In this document: positions 1 through 12,642 of the stretch, one piece after another
How positions within the stretch are numbered: the stretch's first letter is position 1
Layout: each line of letters starts with the position of its first letter
Source: Garcia nutans
Lineage: Eukaryota > Streptophyta > Magnoliopsida > Malpighiales > Euphorbiaceae
Direction: 5' to 3'
DNA length: 64,000 bases
Assembly (NCBI GenBank): GCA_947685225.1
Contig: CANTUV010000009.1
Span: 4,960,001 to 5,024,000 of the forward strand
The notes under the pieces: model-generated
What the model was told of the DNA's origin: nothing
The model's database searches: none
The model's input: the letters and a program-made list of their open reading frames with translations, nothing else
Translations under genes and position numbers: made by a program

Positions 1-142
1 ATAAATCTCTTGTGTTGATTTTTCTACTCTCTACTCAATCTTCTACATCTTCTACATTTCTTATTTGTTGAAGTTTTTAATTGTCATTATTTCTTGAGGA
101 AACCAATTCACCCCCCTCTTGGTTGCCATTTTGGGACAACAA
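1..142 (+). mobile_element. Possible SIRE/Maximus-type copia LTR end (partial)
   Basis: The stretch carries a pyrimidine-rich block followed by CAATTCACCCCCCTCTTGG and ends near GGGACAACA. The C-run followed by CTCTTG is typical of the distal LTR of SIRE-type copia elements in dicots. The rest of the element lies outside the window, and no coding sequence follows, so this is at best an LTR end. The call rests on memory of the lineage, not on a paired LTR. Confidence 0.35.
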
Positions 143-1946
143 CACTATATTTAAAAAATAATGCGGCAATCAATTTTTCCTATTTCATATATTATAGTTA
201 GTGATGCTGAGAAGAGCACATTAAAAATAGCCTAATATTAAATGCATATATGGGTTAGAAATAGATTTAGGTTTAATTTTTTTTTCTACATGCTAAAAAA
301 ATATAGAAAGTGATTTTGAATTGTGATTCTATAGTATTTATATATATATTTAATTACATAAAATAAAATTTAGTAATTAATTTATACTATTACAAGTGTT
401 TAAATTTTCACCATATATGCCAATGTAAGATTGATATGATTAGTTTATATGTTTTATTTAATTATTAGCCAATAAATGATAGAGTAAAAGAAAGAAAAAT
501 CAATATATTTAAGTTGTAAAAATATTGATTTAAAAACATATCGCTCGCCATTTATAAACTTATTATATTGTAAATTTTAAGATCATTTTGATTAGTAAAC
601 TAATTATTATTTAAATTTATTTTATATTTTTAATTAATATTTATAATAATATTAATTAGATTATTTTTCATGCCAATTCAAAATATTAGTATTCACATTA
701 TGAAATAATTATATCAACCAATCTCTTAAAATTTTTAGTAAATTAAAAATTATAAATTGAGAAAAAAAAATCAAAGTTTGACCATGATGGTCCAACTTTA
801 ATTTTTTTTTTCCCCCAACTATATATATATAAAGAATATGATATGAGCACTTATTAGGTATAGTTGGAAAATGGGATGATTTGTGTCATTAATTTATATA
901 TTAAAAGCAATACCTTTTGAACAAAAAATAGTTGAGCTATGTAAATGCTTTGTCCCCAGTATTCAGCTTCCATTTCATTTTCAATTTTATCCAAAAATAA
1001 TTGCTCTTAATTATTTGACTGATCATTAACCACCAACTTTCTAATTTGATGTTATGGAAGGCAATTATTATTAGATATCTATTAGCATTATATTTTATTA
1101 TATTATATCACATTACATTATAGTTTTTTTTAATAATATAACAACACTTGTTAATAATCTTTAAGTGATGATATTAATAATTAATCTTTCTTTCCGTAAA
1201 TAAAATAATAAATAGTTTAGGTACTTATTAAGTATTAATTAATACCCACTATTTTAATTTTTTTAATTAACTTATTGAAATAGAAAAAGTTGTTCACTTC
1301 TCATTTCTATTTATTTTTTATTTATCCCAAATTATAACTCATTTACTATTTTAATAAGTTAGTTCATATGTTAAATTTTTATTATATTTATATTTAATTT
1401 TATTTATTAAAAATTGATAAATATATTTTATATTAAAATAAGAATATAATATGAAATATATATATATTTATATTTATATTTTATTAAAAATAATTTTTTT
1501 TTAATTTTTTTTATTAAATTGAAAGTGCATGTATGCATTAATTCGGAACGGAGAGATAATATTTTGAGTTATGGTCTTTGAATATATATTTTTTTATAAA
1601 TTAATTAGTTTAAAATTTTGAATGATTGTATTATCTTTTAAATAGTTGAATTGAAATTTTTGAATCATTTATGCCATTGTATTAATATGTTAGATGATTA
1701 TGTAATGTTATTATAATTACAAATTTATTACTGTTGTTTTAGTGTGGTTACTATTTTCATATAAAAAGTTAAATTATTGTTAGTGTTTCTTGTAATGCTG
1801 TTATTCTTCTAACTTATTATTGAACTTTTTTTTTCCTATTGTTCCCAGGTAGATTAGTAAAAAAAGCTTTATGTCAGATTAGAATAACTATATAAATTAA
1901 TTTTAAAAAATTAATCAAGAATATATTTAACTTAAAATATATACTA
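143..1946. other. AT-rich intergenic DNA, nothing recognised
   Basis: Very AT-rich sequence with many short T and A runs and small (TA)n stretches. I see no open reading frame of note, no LTR pair and no terminal inverted repeat. It is probably old decayed transposon sequence, but nothing identifiable remains. Confidence 0.6.
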
Positions 1947-2966
1947 TCTATGTTATATATATAAAAGCTAAAGATGGAAGAATTGTTTTAAGAATGACAA
2001 ATCATCATTTTTTATAAAATAACAATATCTTATTTTTTTAAAATTTTTTAATTAATTTTTATTTAAATTTAATAATTTATATAAAATATAAAATTTAATA
2101 ATTATTATATTTATAATTTTTAATATTTTATTAAATAATTACACATTAATATAATTTTGTAATGTTAATTAAAAAAATTATATTTATGACTTTTAATTTT
2201 TTATAAATTAATTATAAACTAAAATAATTAAATAATATTAATTAATTGATATATTTTTTAAGAAATTTAAAAGGGTAAAAAAAATATAACTATTAACCTT
2301 TCTAATAAATTAATTATAAATTAATTTTTTGAGAAAGAATTATAACTTAATTATTTAATTTATAATCATGTAATTCATATATTTTTAGAAATTTAAAAAA
2401 TTAAATAATAAAATATATAAATTTTGATATTCCTAATAAATTAATTATATATTAATAATTAATTTAAATATTTAATTTTTTAATTAATAATTTATTTATT
2501 TTTTTACAAATTTTAAATTTTAAACAATGAAAAATATGACTTTAATATTTCCAATAAATTAATCATACATTGAAAATTTTTATAATAATATTAATATTAA
2601 TTTTAATATTAATTATAATTATAAATTTTCTTACTCACATTTTTCTCTCTATTTGAAAAGATTTGATTGAATGTCTATTTTTCTATTTTTTTTCCTTTTT
2701 TTTTAATAAAATTCATGATATTTTTATAGCAAAAAATTATATAAATTTCATTTTTGATTAGTAAAAGTATCCAATTATGAAATAAAATAATTATATTTAT
2801 TTACCTAAATTATCTCTATAGAATTATCATAAAAATTGAAGTAAATATATTATTTTGTATTTCTATAATAGAATTTATTATTAATTTATATATAAATTAT
2901 TTATTTATTATATTTATTTATATTTTATTATTTTCATTCTTTAGCGTTGCATGGATAAACCACTAG
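1947..2966 (+). mobile_element. Non-autonomous Helitron
   Basis: The left end reads TCTATGTTATATATATAAAA, the standard TC-start of plant Helitrons. The right end reads GCGTTGCATGG followed shortly by CTAG, as in the GC-rich hairpin plus CTRR end of the family. The flanks are A on the left (1946) and T on the right (2967), matching insertion between A and T. The 1.02-kb interior is extremely AT-rich and has no Rep/helicase coding capacity, so it is non-autonomous. The hairpin is decayed, so the exact 3' end is slightly uncertain. Confidence 0.6.
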
Positions 2967-3659
2967 TTAATATAAATATAGAGTAATCAATGAAGAAAAT
3001 ATCAAACATCAATTAATTTATGAATTTATCTTCATAAATGGTACTACGCTAGCTTCAGCCATTAACTAAAAAAAAATTAAATTGTATCGATTATATAAGT
3101 TATAACTAAATTATTTTTTTTAATATGTAGGAAATTATTGAATATTTAACATACATTACAAGAGAATAAAAAATACCTTCTCAACTTTTTGACTATGCAG
3201 ATAAATTAAAAAAATAAAATTTCTAAAATGATAAATAAAAAAAGTATTATTTGTAATATATTTGATTTAGATGGTAGTTAACGATCAGCAGGATATAAAT
3301 ACTATGTCAATTTGTTTATTTTCATAAAATTAATGTTTTTAGCATTATAGATATTCACAATAAAAATATTATAACATTTCTTTATTTTTAAGTCAATCTT
3401 AAATTATTTCATGTTATATATATAAGTATAAATCGTAGTTATGTATAATTTTTTATAATAATAAAATTTTTATTTTTTAGATTTTGATATTTAAATTATT
3501 ATTTGTATGATACGAGAGTTAATTTGCATCTAAATATTTGAATATATATGTATAAATCAAAACCTAAGATTAATTATTAGTTAATTTTTTATGATTATTT
3601 CAAATACGAATAGTATATTTTTTACAAAATTTAACTTTTGATCCAAAATTTATATAGTA
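2967..3659. other. AT-rich intergenic DNA, nothing recognised
   Basis: No coding potential, repeat pair or structural signal was found between the Helitron and the next MITE-like element. Confidence 0.6.
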
Positions 3660-3927
3660 CTCCCTCCATCTTATTGAAATTGTCACTTTTGTAAAAAATA
3701 AAATTATTCCTATCAAATATATCACCTTATAAAATTAAAAAAAATTAATTAATTTTTTAATTATATTTTATTATTAATGATTTAATTAATAAAGTGAAAA
3801 AATAGTATTAATGAATTAATAGATAATATTGTAGTCAATTTAAAATAATTTTATATAATATCTAAAAAATTTAATAATTTTTTAATAAGTGTGTATGAGC
3901 TGAAGGTGGCGATATTAGCTGGAGGGA
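3660..3927. mobile_element. Degenerate Stowaway-like MITE
   Basis: The left end is CTCCCTCCATCTTATTGAA, preceded by TA, as in the Tc1/mariner-derived Stowaway MITEs. The right end contains GGTGGCGATATTAGCTGGAGGGA, whose reverse complement pairs imperfectly with the left end. Size (about 270 bp), AT-rich core and lack of coding fit a MITE. The right TA duplication is not intact, so the boundary is approximate. Confidence 0.45.
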
Positions 3928-3959
3928 TGAAATGTATTTTAAAATTTTAACAAGCTTGA

Positions 3960-4117
3960 TGATAAGGTTGTTTGATAACCAATTCAGTTATTGTTGTATT
4001 TATCTGTATTTATGTTTATCACTTGTAACAGAACCAGCTGTATTTGTACTCTCTATATACACCACGAAATATACAGAATATCGTGGGAAAAGTTTCCAAA
4101 TACCATAGACTTCTATA
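3960..4117 (+). repeat. 5' LTR of the Ale copia element
   Basis: 158 bp, starting TGATAAGGTTG and ending CTTCTATA. It is collinear with 11041-11198 without gaps. The terminal dinucleotides are TG and TA rather than TG and CA; this is certain because the PBS on the inside and the CTTGA duplication on the outside fix both ends. Confidence 0.95.
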
Positions 4118-4130
4118 TGGTATTAGAGCC
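4118..4130 (+). promoter_or_regulatory. Primer-binding site (initiator tRNA-Met)
   Basis: TGGTATTAGAGCC directly abuts the 5' LTR. It differs by one base from TGGTATCAGAGCC, the complement of the 3' end of plant initiator tRNA-Met, the primer used by most copia elements. Confidence 0.9.
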
Positions 4131-7100
4131 TCTGTGCTAAAGTGATTCTTCTCATCTTGTTCTTCGTTTCCTTCTTGTTTCGATCTAATGGAAGACTTTT
4201 CTCCTAAATCTCCTGCATCTCCAAAGTCCTCTACCTCTGGATCTTTATCTGCTGCAGTTCCCACATCTCCCATAACACCCTCAATTTAGATACCGAATAT
4301 CTCTCAGTTCATTACTGTAAAACTCACCTCTTCGAACTACTTGCTTTGGGAAGCCCAAATTATGCTACTTCTCCATGGTTACAAACTAGCATCTCATGTC
4401 AATGGTTCTGTACATGCGCCATCCAAAAACTTAGCAAGTGGTGAGAACAATCCCGATTACTCCGACTGGTTTTCTAAAGACCAGATCGTGAAAAGCTGGA
4501 TCAACAGCTCAGTATCCGAAACTATTTTGACTCAGATTATTCGCTGCTCTAGTGCGAAGGAAGCCTGGGATAAACTCTATACAATTTACTCCAAAGGAGC
4601 AAGGGCCAAAATTCAACAGTTATGGAAAGAGTTAAAACATCTGAGTAAGGGTACTGACAGTATGGATGATTACATGAAGAAAGCACAATCCATTTCGGAT
4701 CAATTGGAGGCGTTTGGGCAGCCTATCTCTGACGAGAATTTGGTATGCGATGTTCTTGCTGGTCTGGGTTCGGAGTATCGACCCTTCAACTGATCCATTG
4801 AAGCTCAACATACACCAATGTCGTTTGATGAAATCTATGCTTTGTTATTAAGTGAAGAGACGCAGTTGCGTCTAGATAATCTTGTTGTCGCTTCTACAGT
4901 TCCACCAACTGCGTTTTATGGCCAATCTGGATGTGGAGGAGATGGAAGAAATCGGGGACATGGGAATCGCGGCCGAGGACAACAGTCTAGTTCTAGACGT
5001 GGACAATATTCTTATTCTGCCTCTTCTAGGAATCGAAACAATAATTCTGGAGTTCTGACTTGTTACAACTGTAATGGCGCTGGTCATGTCTCACGCCAGT
5101 GTCCATCTCCAAGAGTTGTTCCTCGGGCACATGTTGTTAAAACAGAAGCAGAACCAATGTCAAAGGCATGGACAGTAGATTCGGGTGCTAATTATCATTT
5201 GGTGGCTGATCCGGAAAATCTTGGACATCCTGTTCCTGTGACAAAAAATAATGCTCTAACAATTGCTGATGGTAAAATCCTTCCCATTCTCTCTCGTGGT
5301 TCCTCAAATTCATATGTTAATGGCCGTTCTCATACATTTGATAATGTGCTCTATTCTCCTGCCATTACTAATAATTTACTTTCAGTCTCTGCCTTTACTA
5401 CACAAAATAACACATTGATTGAATTTTTCCCTGATCATTATTTTGTGAAGGATATCCCCACGAGACAGGTACTTTACCAAGGCCGGAGTAAGGACGGGCT
5501 ATATCTCTTTCCCATGCAGCCAGTTTGCTCCTTTTCACCTCGGGCGTTTCCAGCAACTGTGTCTCTCTGGCATGAGCGTTTAGGCCATGCTAATATTAGG
5601 ATTGTTCAGAATGTTCTACGAACAAATAAAATTTCTGTTGACTCTAAGCATTTTCATTATTGTCATGCCTGTAATGTGAGCAAGTCTAACAAATTACCAT
5701 TTGTTGATTCAATTACTCATGTTTCTAAACCTTTGGAGTTGGTTTGTTCTGATATTTGGGGACCTTCGCCTGTTGTGTCAATCGATGGATATCGCTATTA
5801 TGTGTTATTTTATGATCACTTTAGCAAGTACTCGTGGGTGTATTTTCTGCAACACAAGTCTGATGTCTTTAATGTTTTTGTGCAATTCAGAACCTTAGTT
5901 GAGAAATATTTTGAGTTACCAATTAAGAGTTTTTAATCAGATTGGGTGGTGAGTTTCAATGTTTACAACCATATTTGAGAGACAATGAGATTACACATAG
6001 GGTATCTTGTCCACATACGCCAGAGCAAAATGGCTGTGCAGAACGTAAACATAGGCATATAGTGGAGCTTGGGAGATCTCTTTTACATAATGCTTCTGTA
6101 CCCTATTCTTATTGGACGTATGCCTTTGACACAGCAGTTTACATAATGAACAGATTACTATCCACACATAACATTACAACCACTCCCTTTGAGCTTCTTT
6201 TCAAAACTAAACCAAATTATAATGAGCTGCGGGTTTTTGGTTCTCTCTGTTATCCATGGTTGAAACCTTACACTTCACATAAATTAGCCCTAAAATCCAG
6301 TCGGTGTGTTTTTCTTGGGTATAGGAAGGTTCACAAGGGTTACATTTGTCTTGAATTATCTTCTCGAAGGAAATTTATCTCACGACATGTCTTGTTTTAT
6401 GAACAGGAATTTCCATTTCAGAGACCAAATGATATTCGCACCAAGATTACTGCTCCACCAACATCTATTCCATTGCCACCTATTCCGATTATGACACAGT
6501 CAAATGGAATTTTGGGAGCTGCTCCAAAACACAATACTGCAACAGATTTACAAAGGCAAAACGGCAGCCTGGTTTCACAACAAATCAAACCAGCAGGTCC
6601 GACCGAATCCTTTTCCCCTTTGGCAATTCAGTCTGAATCACCTTAAATGGATTCGGCTCAACTTGGAGGTTCAAACCAATCTGGTTCACCTATTGAGTGC
6701 ATCGTTTCATTAAATCCCATTCCCTTAGCAACGTAGCTCGACAGCACTCCAGTTTCTTCATCAACGCAATCTGTTGCAGATCAGAATCTTTCGGTTGTAC
6801 CTGTTGCACCACCAAAAGTTCATCCGATGATAACCAGGCAACAGACTGGATCTCTGAAACCAAGACAGCCGTGGTCTCCTCAATCTCATAATGCAAATAT
6901 TCAATCACTTGTTCCTACATTTTATTCATAGGTTGTTAAACAATTACACTGGAGGGAGGCAATGATAAATGAATTGAACGCTCTTATACATACCAGAACT
7001 TGGGATCTTGTACCTCGGAATCAAGCTCAAAATATAGTGGGGTGTAAATGGGTCTTTCGAATTAAACAGAAGGCGGACAGATCGGTCGATCGCTACAAGG

Positions 7101-8885
7101 CAAGACTTGTCGCAAAGGGGTTTCATGAACACCCTGGTATTGATTTTGTTGATACTTTCTCTCCAATTATTAAGCCGACTACTATTCGAATTATTTTATC
7201 AGTTGTTGTTTCTAGAGGATGGGTTGTGAAACAACTTGATGTTTCTAATGCATTTTTACATGGAGATCTTGACATTGCCGTGTTTATGGAACAGCCTCCG
7301 GTTTTTCATGATGAAACCAAACCAGATTATGTTTGTTGGTTACGTCGCTCTCTTTATGGCTTACATCAAGCACCTAGACAATGGTACAAGAAACTTTTTA
7401 TTGCTTTAATCTCTCTTGATTTTCAGATGTCTGTTGCTGATTCATCTTTGTTTTCACTGGTTAAGGACAGAATTGTTATTTATGTGCTTGTCTACGTTGA
7501 TGATATTATCATGACAGGATCTAATGTTGGCTTCATTCAACATATCATTACGTCTTTGCAGAATGATTTTGTACTTAAAGACTTGGGACGCCTTGATTAC
7601 TTCCTTGGAATGGAAGCATATTGGTTTCCAAATGGACTTGTTCTAATTCAACAAAAATAGATAAATGATTTGCTTTCTAAAGCAAAAATGGCAGGTTGTA
7701 AAGGGCTTACAACACCAGCAAGCACCAAGGAAAAAGCCACGGCTTTTGAAAATTTATTTGAAGACCCTACACTCTATAGGAGCATAGTTGGTGGGATGAA
7801 ATATCTAAGTCTAACTAGACCAGAAGTCTCCTTTTCAGTTCATAGAGTTTCCCAATTTATGCATGCTCCTACTACAGAAAATTGGGCACTTGTGAAGCGA
7901 ATACTTCGGTATCTGAAGGGTACATCGCATTATGGATTGTTTTTCTCTAAGTCCTTGGATACGAATATTAATGTCTACATTGATGCTGATTGGGCAAGCT
8001 GTGTTGATGATCGAAAATCGACATCCGGATATGCCATCTTTATGGGCAAGAATTTAGTGTCCTGGAACTCTAAAAAGCAACAAACAGTTGCCAAATCTTC
8101 TACAGAGGCCGAATACCATGCTATAGGACTGGCAGTTACTGAGCTCACATGGGTTCAATCGTTGTTACAAGATATAGGTAACATGTCTACAAGAGTACCT
8201 AATTTGTGGTGTGATAATATAGGTGCTAATTACTTGACAGCCAATCCTGTAACACCCCTATACCCCGTATACGCACACTACATACTACTACACCTGTAAT
8301 ATACGTATACCAAATACAGGAGTGCCACGGTTTACTAAACAAATAAATCTTTCAATTTAACAACATTATAAAACATAATAGATAAAATATTTATTTATTA
8401 AGCAGCGGAAAATGTAGCGATATTTACATATATAAATACATCAAAATCAATAGTTACAAAACATAAAGTTTATACATGTTTGGCAATTCGTCTCTGATCT
8501 TTAAGCCCACAATTAACACTTCAAAATCTAGACTCAACTCGGTCTAGCTGAACTCTCTGGTTCTACCCTGTCACCTGCGCGATGAACCACAATCGCGCTA
8601 AGCCAACGGCTTAATGGTACAAACCACAATAACAATATGTTTCAATGCAATGTCAATGTCACACATTTCAACAATAAAGACAATGTTCATAAATGATATA
8701 TCAATATTTTTCATAACACTACATTCCATTATTTTATTCAATTGTTTCACCATTCATGAATCACATTGAAACAAAGACAAGCATGGGCCCAAAAGACACT
8801 AATATGTTATTCAAAGTTCAGAGTTACTGCTTTGGTCCATAATCACAATCATCAATACATTTATCCATGGATAATCAACTAGATT

Positions 8886-9030
8886 TGAGCTTACGACCCA
8901 GTCTTTTCACTCAATCTAGTTTTAAGAATTTGTTTTTGAGGCTTACGACCCAGTCTTTTCACCCCAAAAACATCAAATTTCACATTTTTCAGCTGGACTC
9001 GGCTTACGACCCGGTCTTTTCACCTATCCA
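8886..9030. repeat. Three-copy short tandem repeat inside solo LTR 1
   Basis: A block with core GCTTACGACCCAGTCTTTTC occurs three times at intervals of about 55-65 bp, each followed by CAC. The same three-block structure occurs in solo LTR 2 (about 26588-26718), so it is an old, family-wide LTR sub-repeat. Confidence 0.8.
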
Positions 9031-9617
9031 GCAATTCATAGGCATGCCGCCAAACCCATAACTTTAAAAATTGAATAACATATTAAGCACACAATTATTT
9101 CATTTATCTCTTTATCAATCTCTTTCTCAATTCATTTCATTTCTCATTTCATATTCCATAATCAAATAGGCAACCATGCCCCAATCATTTCATTTGCACT
9201 ATCATAGCCAACAACAATGGTTTCACATTACATCATATCTCAATTCACATTAAAGCAATTCATCATTAAAGTATTCATAACCAAATGCATTGAACATACA
9301 TTTTGAACAATCATTATATCTTTCACATTATGCAAATCATAGCATTAAGCAAATGTATCAACAATACAATAGATTACTTAACACATTTATAACCAAATGT
9401 GTTAAGTCCCAATGTCATGTAAATGTATGCAATAATGTGGGGTTTGTACTTACCTCAAGAACAACTCAAACCAATCTATACACTTCCTCTTCCAAGAATC
9501 CTCAAGACTTAGGTTAGGGCAACTCAACCTCTTCACAACCTAATCCAAAAGGAATAATACACACTCACTTAGAGATACACATAAGATAATAAAGCTAAGA
9601 ACCAACTAGGGCAAACT

Positions 9618-9985
9618 CTAAACATGACACGCTCAACAACACGGGCGTGTCCCTGACCGTGCCCTAAACTCACAACACAGAAGTTTTGACAATGCTCAGA
9701 ACCACGGGCATGTCACTAAACGTGCAATACATTCTGTCTCACAGAAACATTGACATGTCCAACAACACGGGTGTGTTCATGGTCGTGTCAATTCTTCACC
9801 AACATAGTAGCTATGACACGCTCAGTGACATGGGGGTGTCACTGGACGTGTCAATACTACTACAACACAGAAGCTGTGACACGCTCAGTGACATGGGCGT
9901 GTCACTGCTCGTGTCACCCATCCAAGAACACAAAACCATTGACACGCCTAAAGACCTGGTCGTGCTCATGGGCATGTCAGGCCAA
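9618..9985. repeat. CGTGTC/GACACG-rich tandem array in solo LTR 1
   Basis: About five degenerate units of roughly 75-90 bp. Each carries a GACACG..., ACATGGGCGTGTCA and CGTGTCA set of short inverted motifs, such as GACACGCTCAGTGACATGGG. The units are far more GC-rich than the surroundings. Homologous units occur at 27318-27670 and, in reverse orientation, at 20290-20455 and 24265-24303. The role is unknown; it could be an enhancer-like U3 repeat. Confidence 0.8.
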
Positions 9986-11028
9986 AAATGCAAATTCCGG
10001 CAACAACAACAACACATCCAACAAACCTTTTACTTCCACCATTTTCCACTTCAAACAAACTTAGTTAAACACACTCAAAAACCATAACAAACTTGCAAAA
10101 ACACCCAAAACAACTCAAAACATACATTAAACACAAATCATAATCATCACCACAAACCCAAAACACAACCACAACACTTTCTCTTCCAACAAACTTACTC
10201 TTTCCTTCAATCCAACCCCAAAAATCCAAAATCAATTGAACCAAACACTCTTAAACACACCACAATCAAACAAACACATGTCAACCACAATCTCAACTCA
10301 CAAACTCAAAGAAAATCAAAGAATCAAGTGGAAAACTTACCAAAGATGAAGAAACTCTTAAATTTCCAACTTGATCACTTGAAAACTTCCTTCAATCTTG
10401 AGTTTGGAAGATCAAATCTCTCTCTTGCTCTCTTGCTATGGAGGGTCGGCCAAACAAAGAAAAGAAAAGGAAAGAAAATGAGCCACGAAGAAGAAAGAAG
10501 GAAAGAAGAAAACAAAGAAAGCAAAGTCAACTCTCTCAACAACTCTCTTCCTCAAAACCCTCTCCACCAAGCAATAAACAATAACATAATCAAATATCTT
10601 CTTCCACTTCCACTAACTCAAATTCCACTTAATTAATTTTCTCATAATAATTAATTAATAAAAATTAACTCTTTCTTTGACTTGTATATGTTGTATATAT
10701 CCCAATATATACAACATATACACTCTACTCAAAACCTCTTCTCTTACCACTAAAATAAATACACTAAATCCAAATACAACAATAAATACTCCAAAACTTT
10801 TAGGGTATACTTTGGGATATTACAAATCCGGTCTTCAATGCACGATCGAAGCATTTGGAAGTCAATTTTCATTTCGTCAGAGATAAAGTTCAAAAGAATG
10901 AAGTCCGTGTTCAATACATATGCTCCAAGGATCAAGTGGCAGATATCTTGACAAAACCCTTGACAAAGGCACAACATCAAGCTTTAATGCATCAATTAAC
11001 AATTCGACCTTCAACACCCGAAGCTCGA

Positions 11029-11040
11029 ATTGAGGGGGCC
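11029..11040 (+). promoter_or_regulatory. Polypurine tract of the Ale copia element
   Basis: AATTGAGGGGGCC lies directly upstream of the 3' LTR. The purine run TTGAGGGGG is the expected second-strand priming site. Confidence 0.8.
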
Positions 11041-11198
11041 TGATAAGGTTGTTTGATAACCAATTCAGTTATTGTTGTATTTATCTGTATTTATGTTTAT
11101 CACTTGTAACAGAACCAGTTATATTTGTACTCTATATATACACCATGAAATAAACAAAATATCGTGGGAAAAGTTTCCAAATACCATAGACTTCTATA
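11041..11198 (+). repeat. 3' LTR of the Ale copia element
   Basis: 158 bp, collinear with the 5' LTR with six substitutions counted by eye. It is followed directly by the CTTGA duplication at 11199-11203. Confidence 0.95.
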
Positions 11199-11203
11199 CT
11201 TGA

Positions 11204-12642
11204 GTCATAGGTTGATAGAGACTTTAAATAGAATATGGTTATATATTTATTGTTCATCTCTTTCAACCTAAGTCAATGAAAATCCCATGAGAAATGAGGT
11301 AAGATTGAACTTAATGCTTCTGTCATGTTCGCAAAATGCAAGTTTATATTTTCCACATCTATGCATCATTTACTTATTAACTTTCAATTAATCTTTCACT
11401 TAAAAGCTAGTTTTAGTTATAAAATTAAAATTTTAGTTTTTAAGAACCAATAAATTCCTAATTTTAGTTTACAGACATTGTATTTCAACATACAAATATT
11501 TAACGTTAAGTTTTAAAAATTCAAATTAAAAAATGGCAATTTTTTTACAAAAATTAATTTTTGAATTTAAACTATAAATATATATAATGCTAAAACTGTT
11601 ATTACTAATATAATATTGTGTTTTATGTCTTTCTCATACCTCGCCATTTATTCTAATTTCATAAAATTTTAAATTAAATTATTATTTATTAATCATAGAT
11701 AATTAATTAATTATTATAAAAATTTATTGAAAGAATTTAAATAGAATTATGATATTATATTTTATATTAAGAATATTTAATTATTATCTAATAATATAAA
11801 TTAAATTTTTTAGATGTTAAATTAAAAATATCTTTAATATATTTCAAATTAATTCTTTAAATATTAAATTTATTAATTATTATAATAGATAATTAATTAA
11901 TTATTATAGATATTATTTTTATAAATCAATAACGTATTTGAACTATATTTCAATTTTCGTATACTAAATCGATAGAATATATTGTACTATTATATTATTT
12001 TTTATTAACACAATATAGTTAAGATATTATATTAGAATATAATATACTATTTAGATAATACTTTCAATTTTCATAAACTAAATTGACAAAATGCAATATA
12101 ATATAATATCCTATTATATTATTATATTATACGAATATACTATTATATAATTCGGAGAGTTCGAAAAATATTATAATATTTTATTTGATATTATAATAAT
12201 TATATTTATTTAAAAAGTTAAAATAAAATTATAATATTTTATTTGATATTAATAATAATTATTTATATATATAATATAAATTACTATTATCATATTCTCT
12301 TATAATACTATTAAGCTTATAAACTACAATATTATTATTTAACTGATGTGTAGATAATTTCTCATATTTTTACTTTTATTTTTAATATTTTTTCTATATT
12401 TCATTTGATCTATTAGTTATTTTTTTTATTTAATCATCATGTTTATAATTATAATGGAGAAAATTATCTTTTTTTCTCCCATTATCATTCCTCCCTTTAT
12501 TCTTTACCTTTCCTCCATTATCAATTGTTATTCAATGCATTTTCTCTTAATATTTTTTATTATATAATTATTTTTTGAATAATTTGTTGTATTGTTTATT
12601 TTTTATTTTTTTGTTTTTATTTTTTTTGATTTTTTTACCTTT
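11204..12642. other. AT-rich intergenic DNA, nothing recognised
   Basis: Strongly AT-rich, with short imperfect repeats of the TATAATATTTTATTTGATATT type around 12180-12260. No coding, LTR or TIR signal was identified. Confidence 0.6.

Larger units (their letters stand above)
8248..10824 (-). mobile_element. Solo LTR of a gypsy (Tekay-like) element, copy 1
   Basis: 2577 bp bounded by TGTAACACCCC and GGGATATTACA, with a perfect 5-bp duplication AATCC (8243-8247 and 10825-10829). Removing the insert and one AATCC restores the RNase H reading of the host copia element. There is no internal region, PBS or coding sequence, so this is a solo LTR left by LTR-LTR recombination. The TGTAA...TTACA ends suit the Tekay/Del chromovirus group. 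The - orientation is inferred because its CGTGTC array matches the reverse complement of the array in the + strand gypsy LTR at 20.3 kb. Confidence 0.9.
4188..11040 (+). pseudogene. Copia gag-pol polyprotein, broken (Ale type)
   Basis: The reading starts at ATG 4188. Recognisable parts in order: copia gag; zinc knuckle CX2CX4HX4C at about 5061-5102; aspartic protease DSGA at about 5176; integrase HHCC zinc finger from about 5569, then D, D and E core residues and the QNG-AER region at about 6020; RT with YVDD at 7493-7504; RNase H with DADW near 7982, continuing after the inserted LTR from 10830 to the stop near 11040. Disablements: in-frame stops at 4287, 4791, 5934, 6644, 6734, 6929 and 7658, plus a 1-bp loss just after 5940 that shifts the frame. 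The catalytic motifs are still visible, so decay is moderate. It cannot make its own polyprotein. Confidence 0.93.
3960..11198 (+). mobile_element. Ty1/copia retrotransposon, Ale/Retrofit type
   Basis: A complete but dead LTR retrotransposon. It has 158-bp LTRs at both ends, a primer-binding site matching initiator tRNA-Met, gag-pol in copia order (gag, protease, integrase, RT, RNase H) and a purine tract before the 3' LTR. The 5-bp direct repeat CTTGA flanks it exactly (3955-3959 and 11199-11203). The very short LTRs and the domain sequences fit the Ale lineage. By eye the two LTRs differ at 6 of 158 positions. A 2577-bp solo LTR is inserted in the RNase H region; without it and its duplicated 5 bp the element is about 4.66 kb. 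Confidence 0.95.

Noticed and set aside
9686..10087. 133-codon open frame with internal repeats in solo LTR 1
   Set aside because: The apparent protein repeats simply reflect the CGTGTC DNA array, which is open in several frames. The frame is not shared intact with solo LTR 2.
10328..10636. 102-codon open frame near the end of solo LTR 1
   Set aside because: Lies in A- and C-rich LTR sequence. The homologous segment in solo LTR 2 does not keep the frame.
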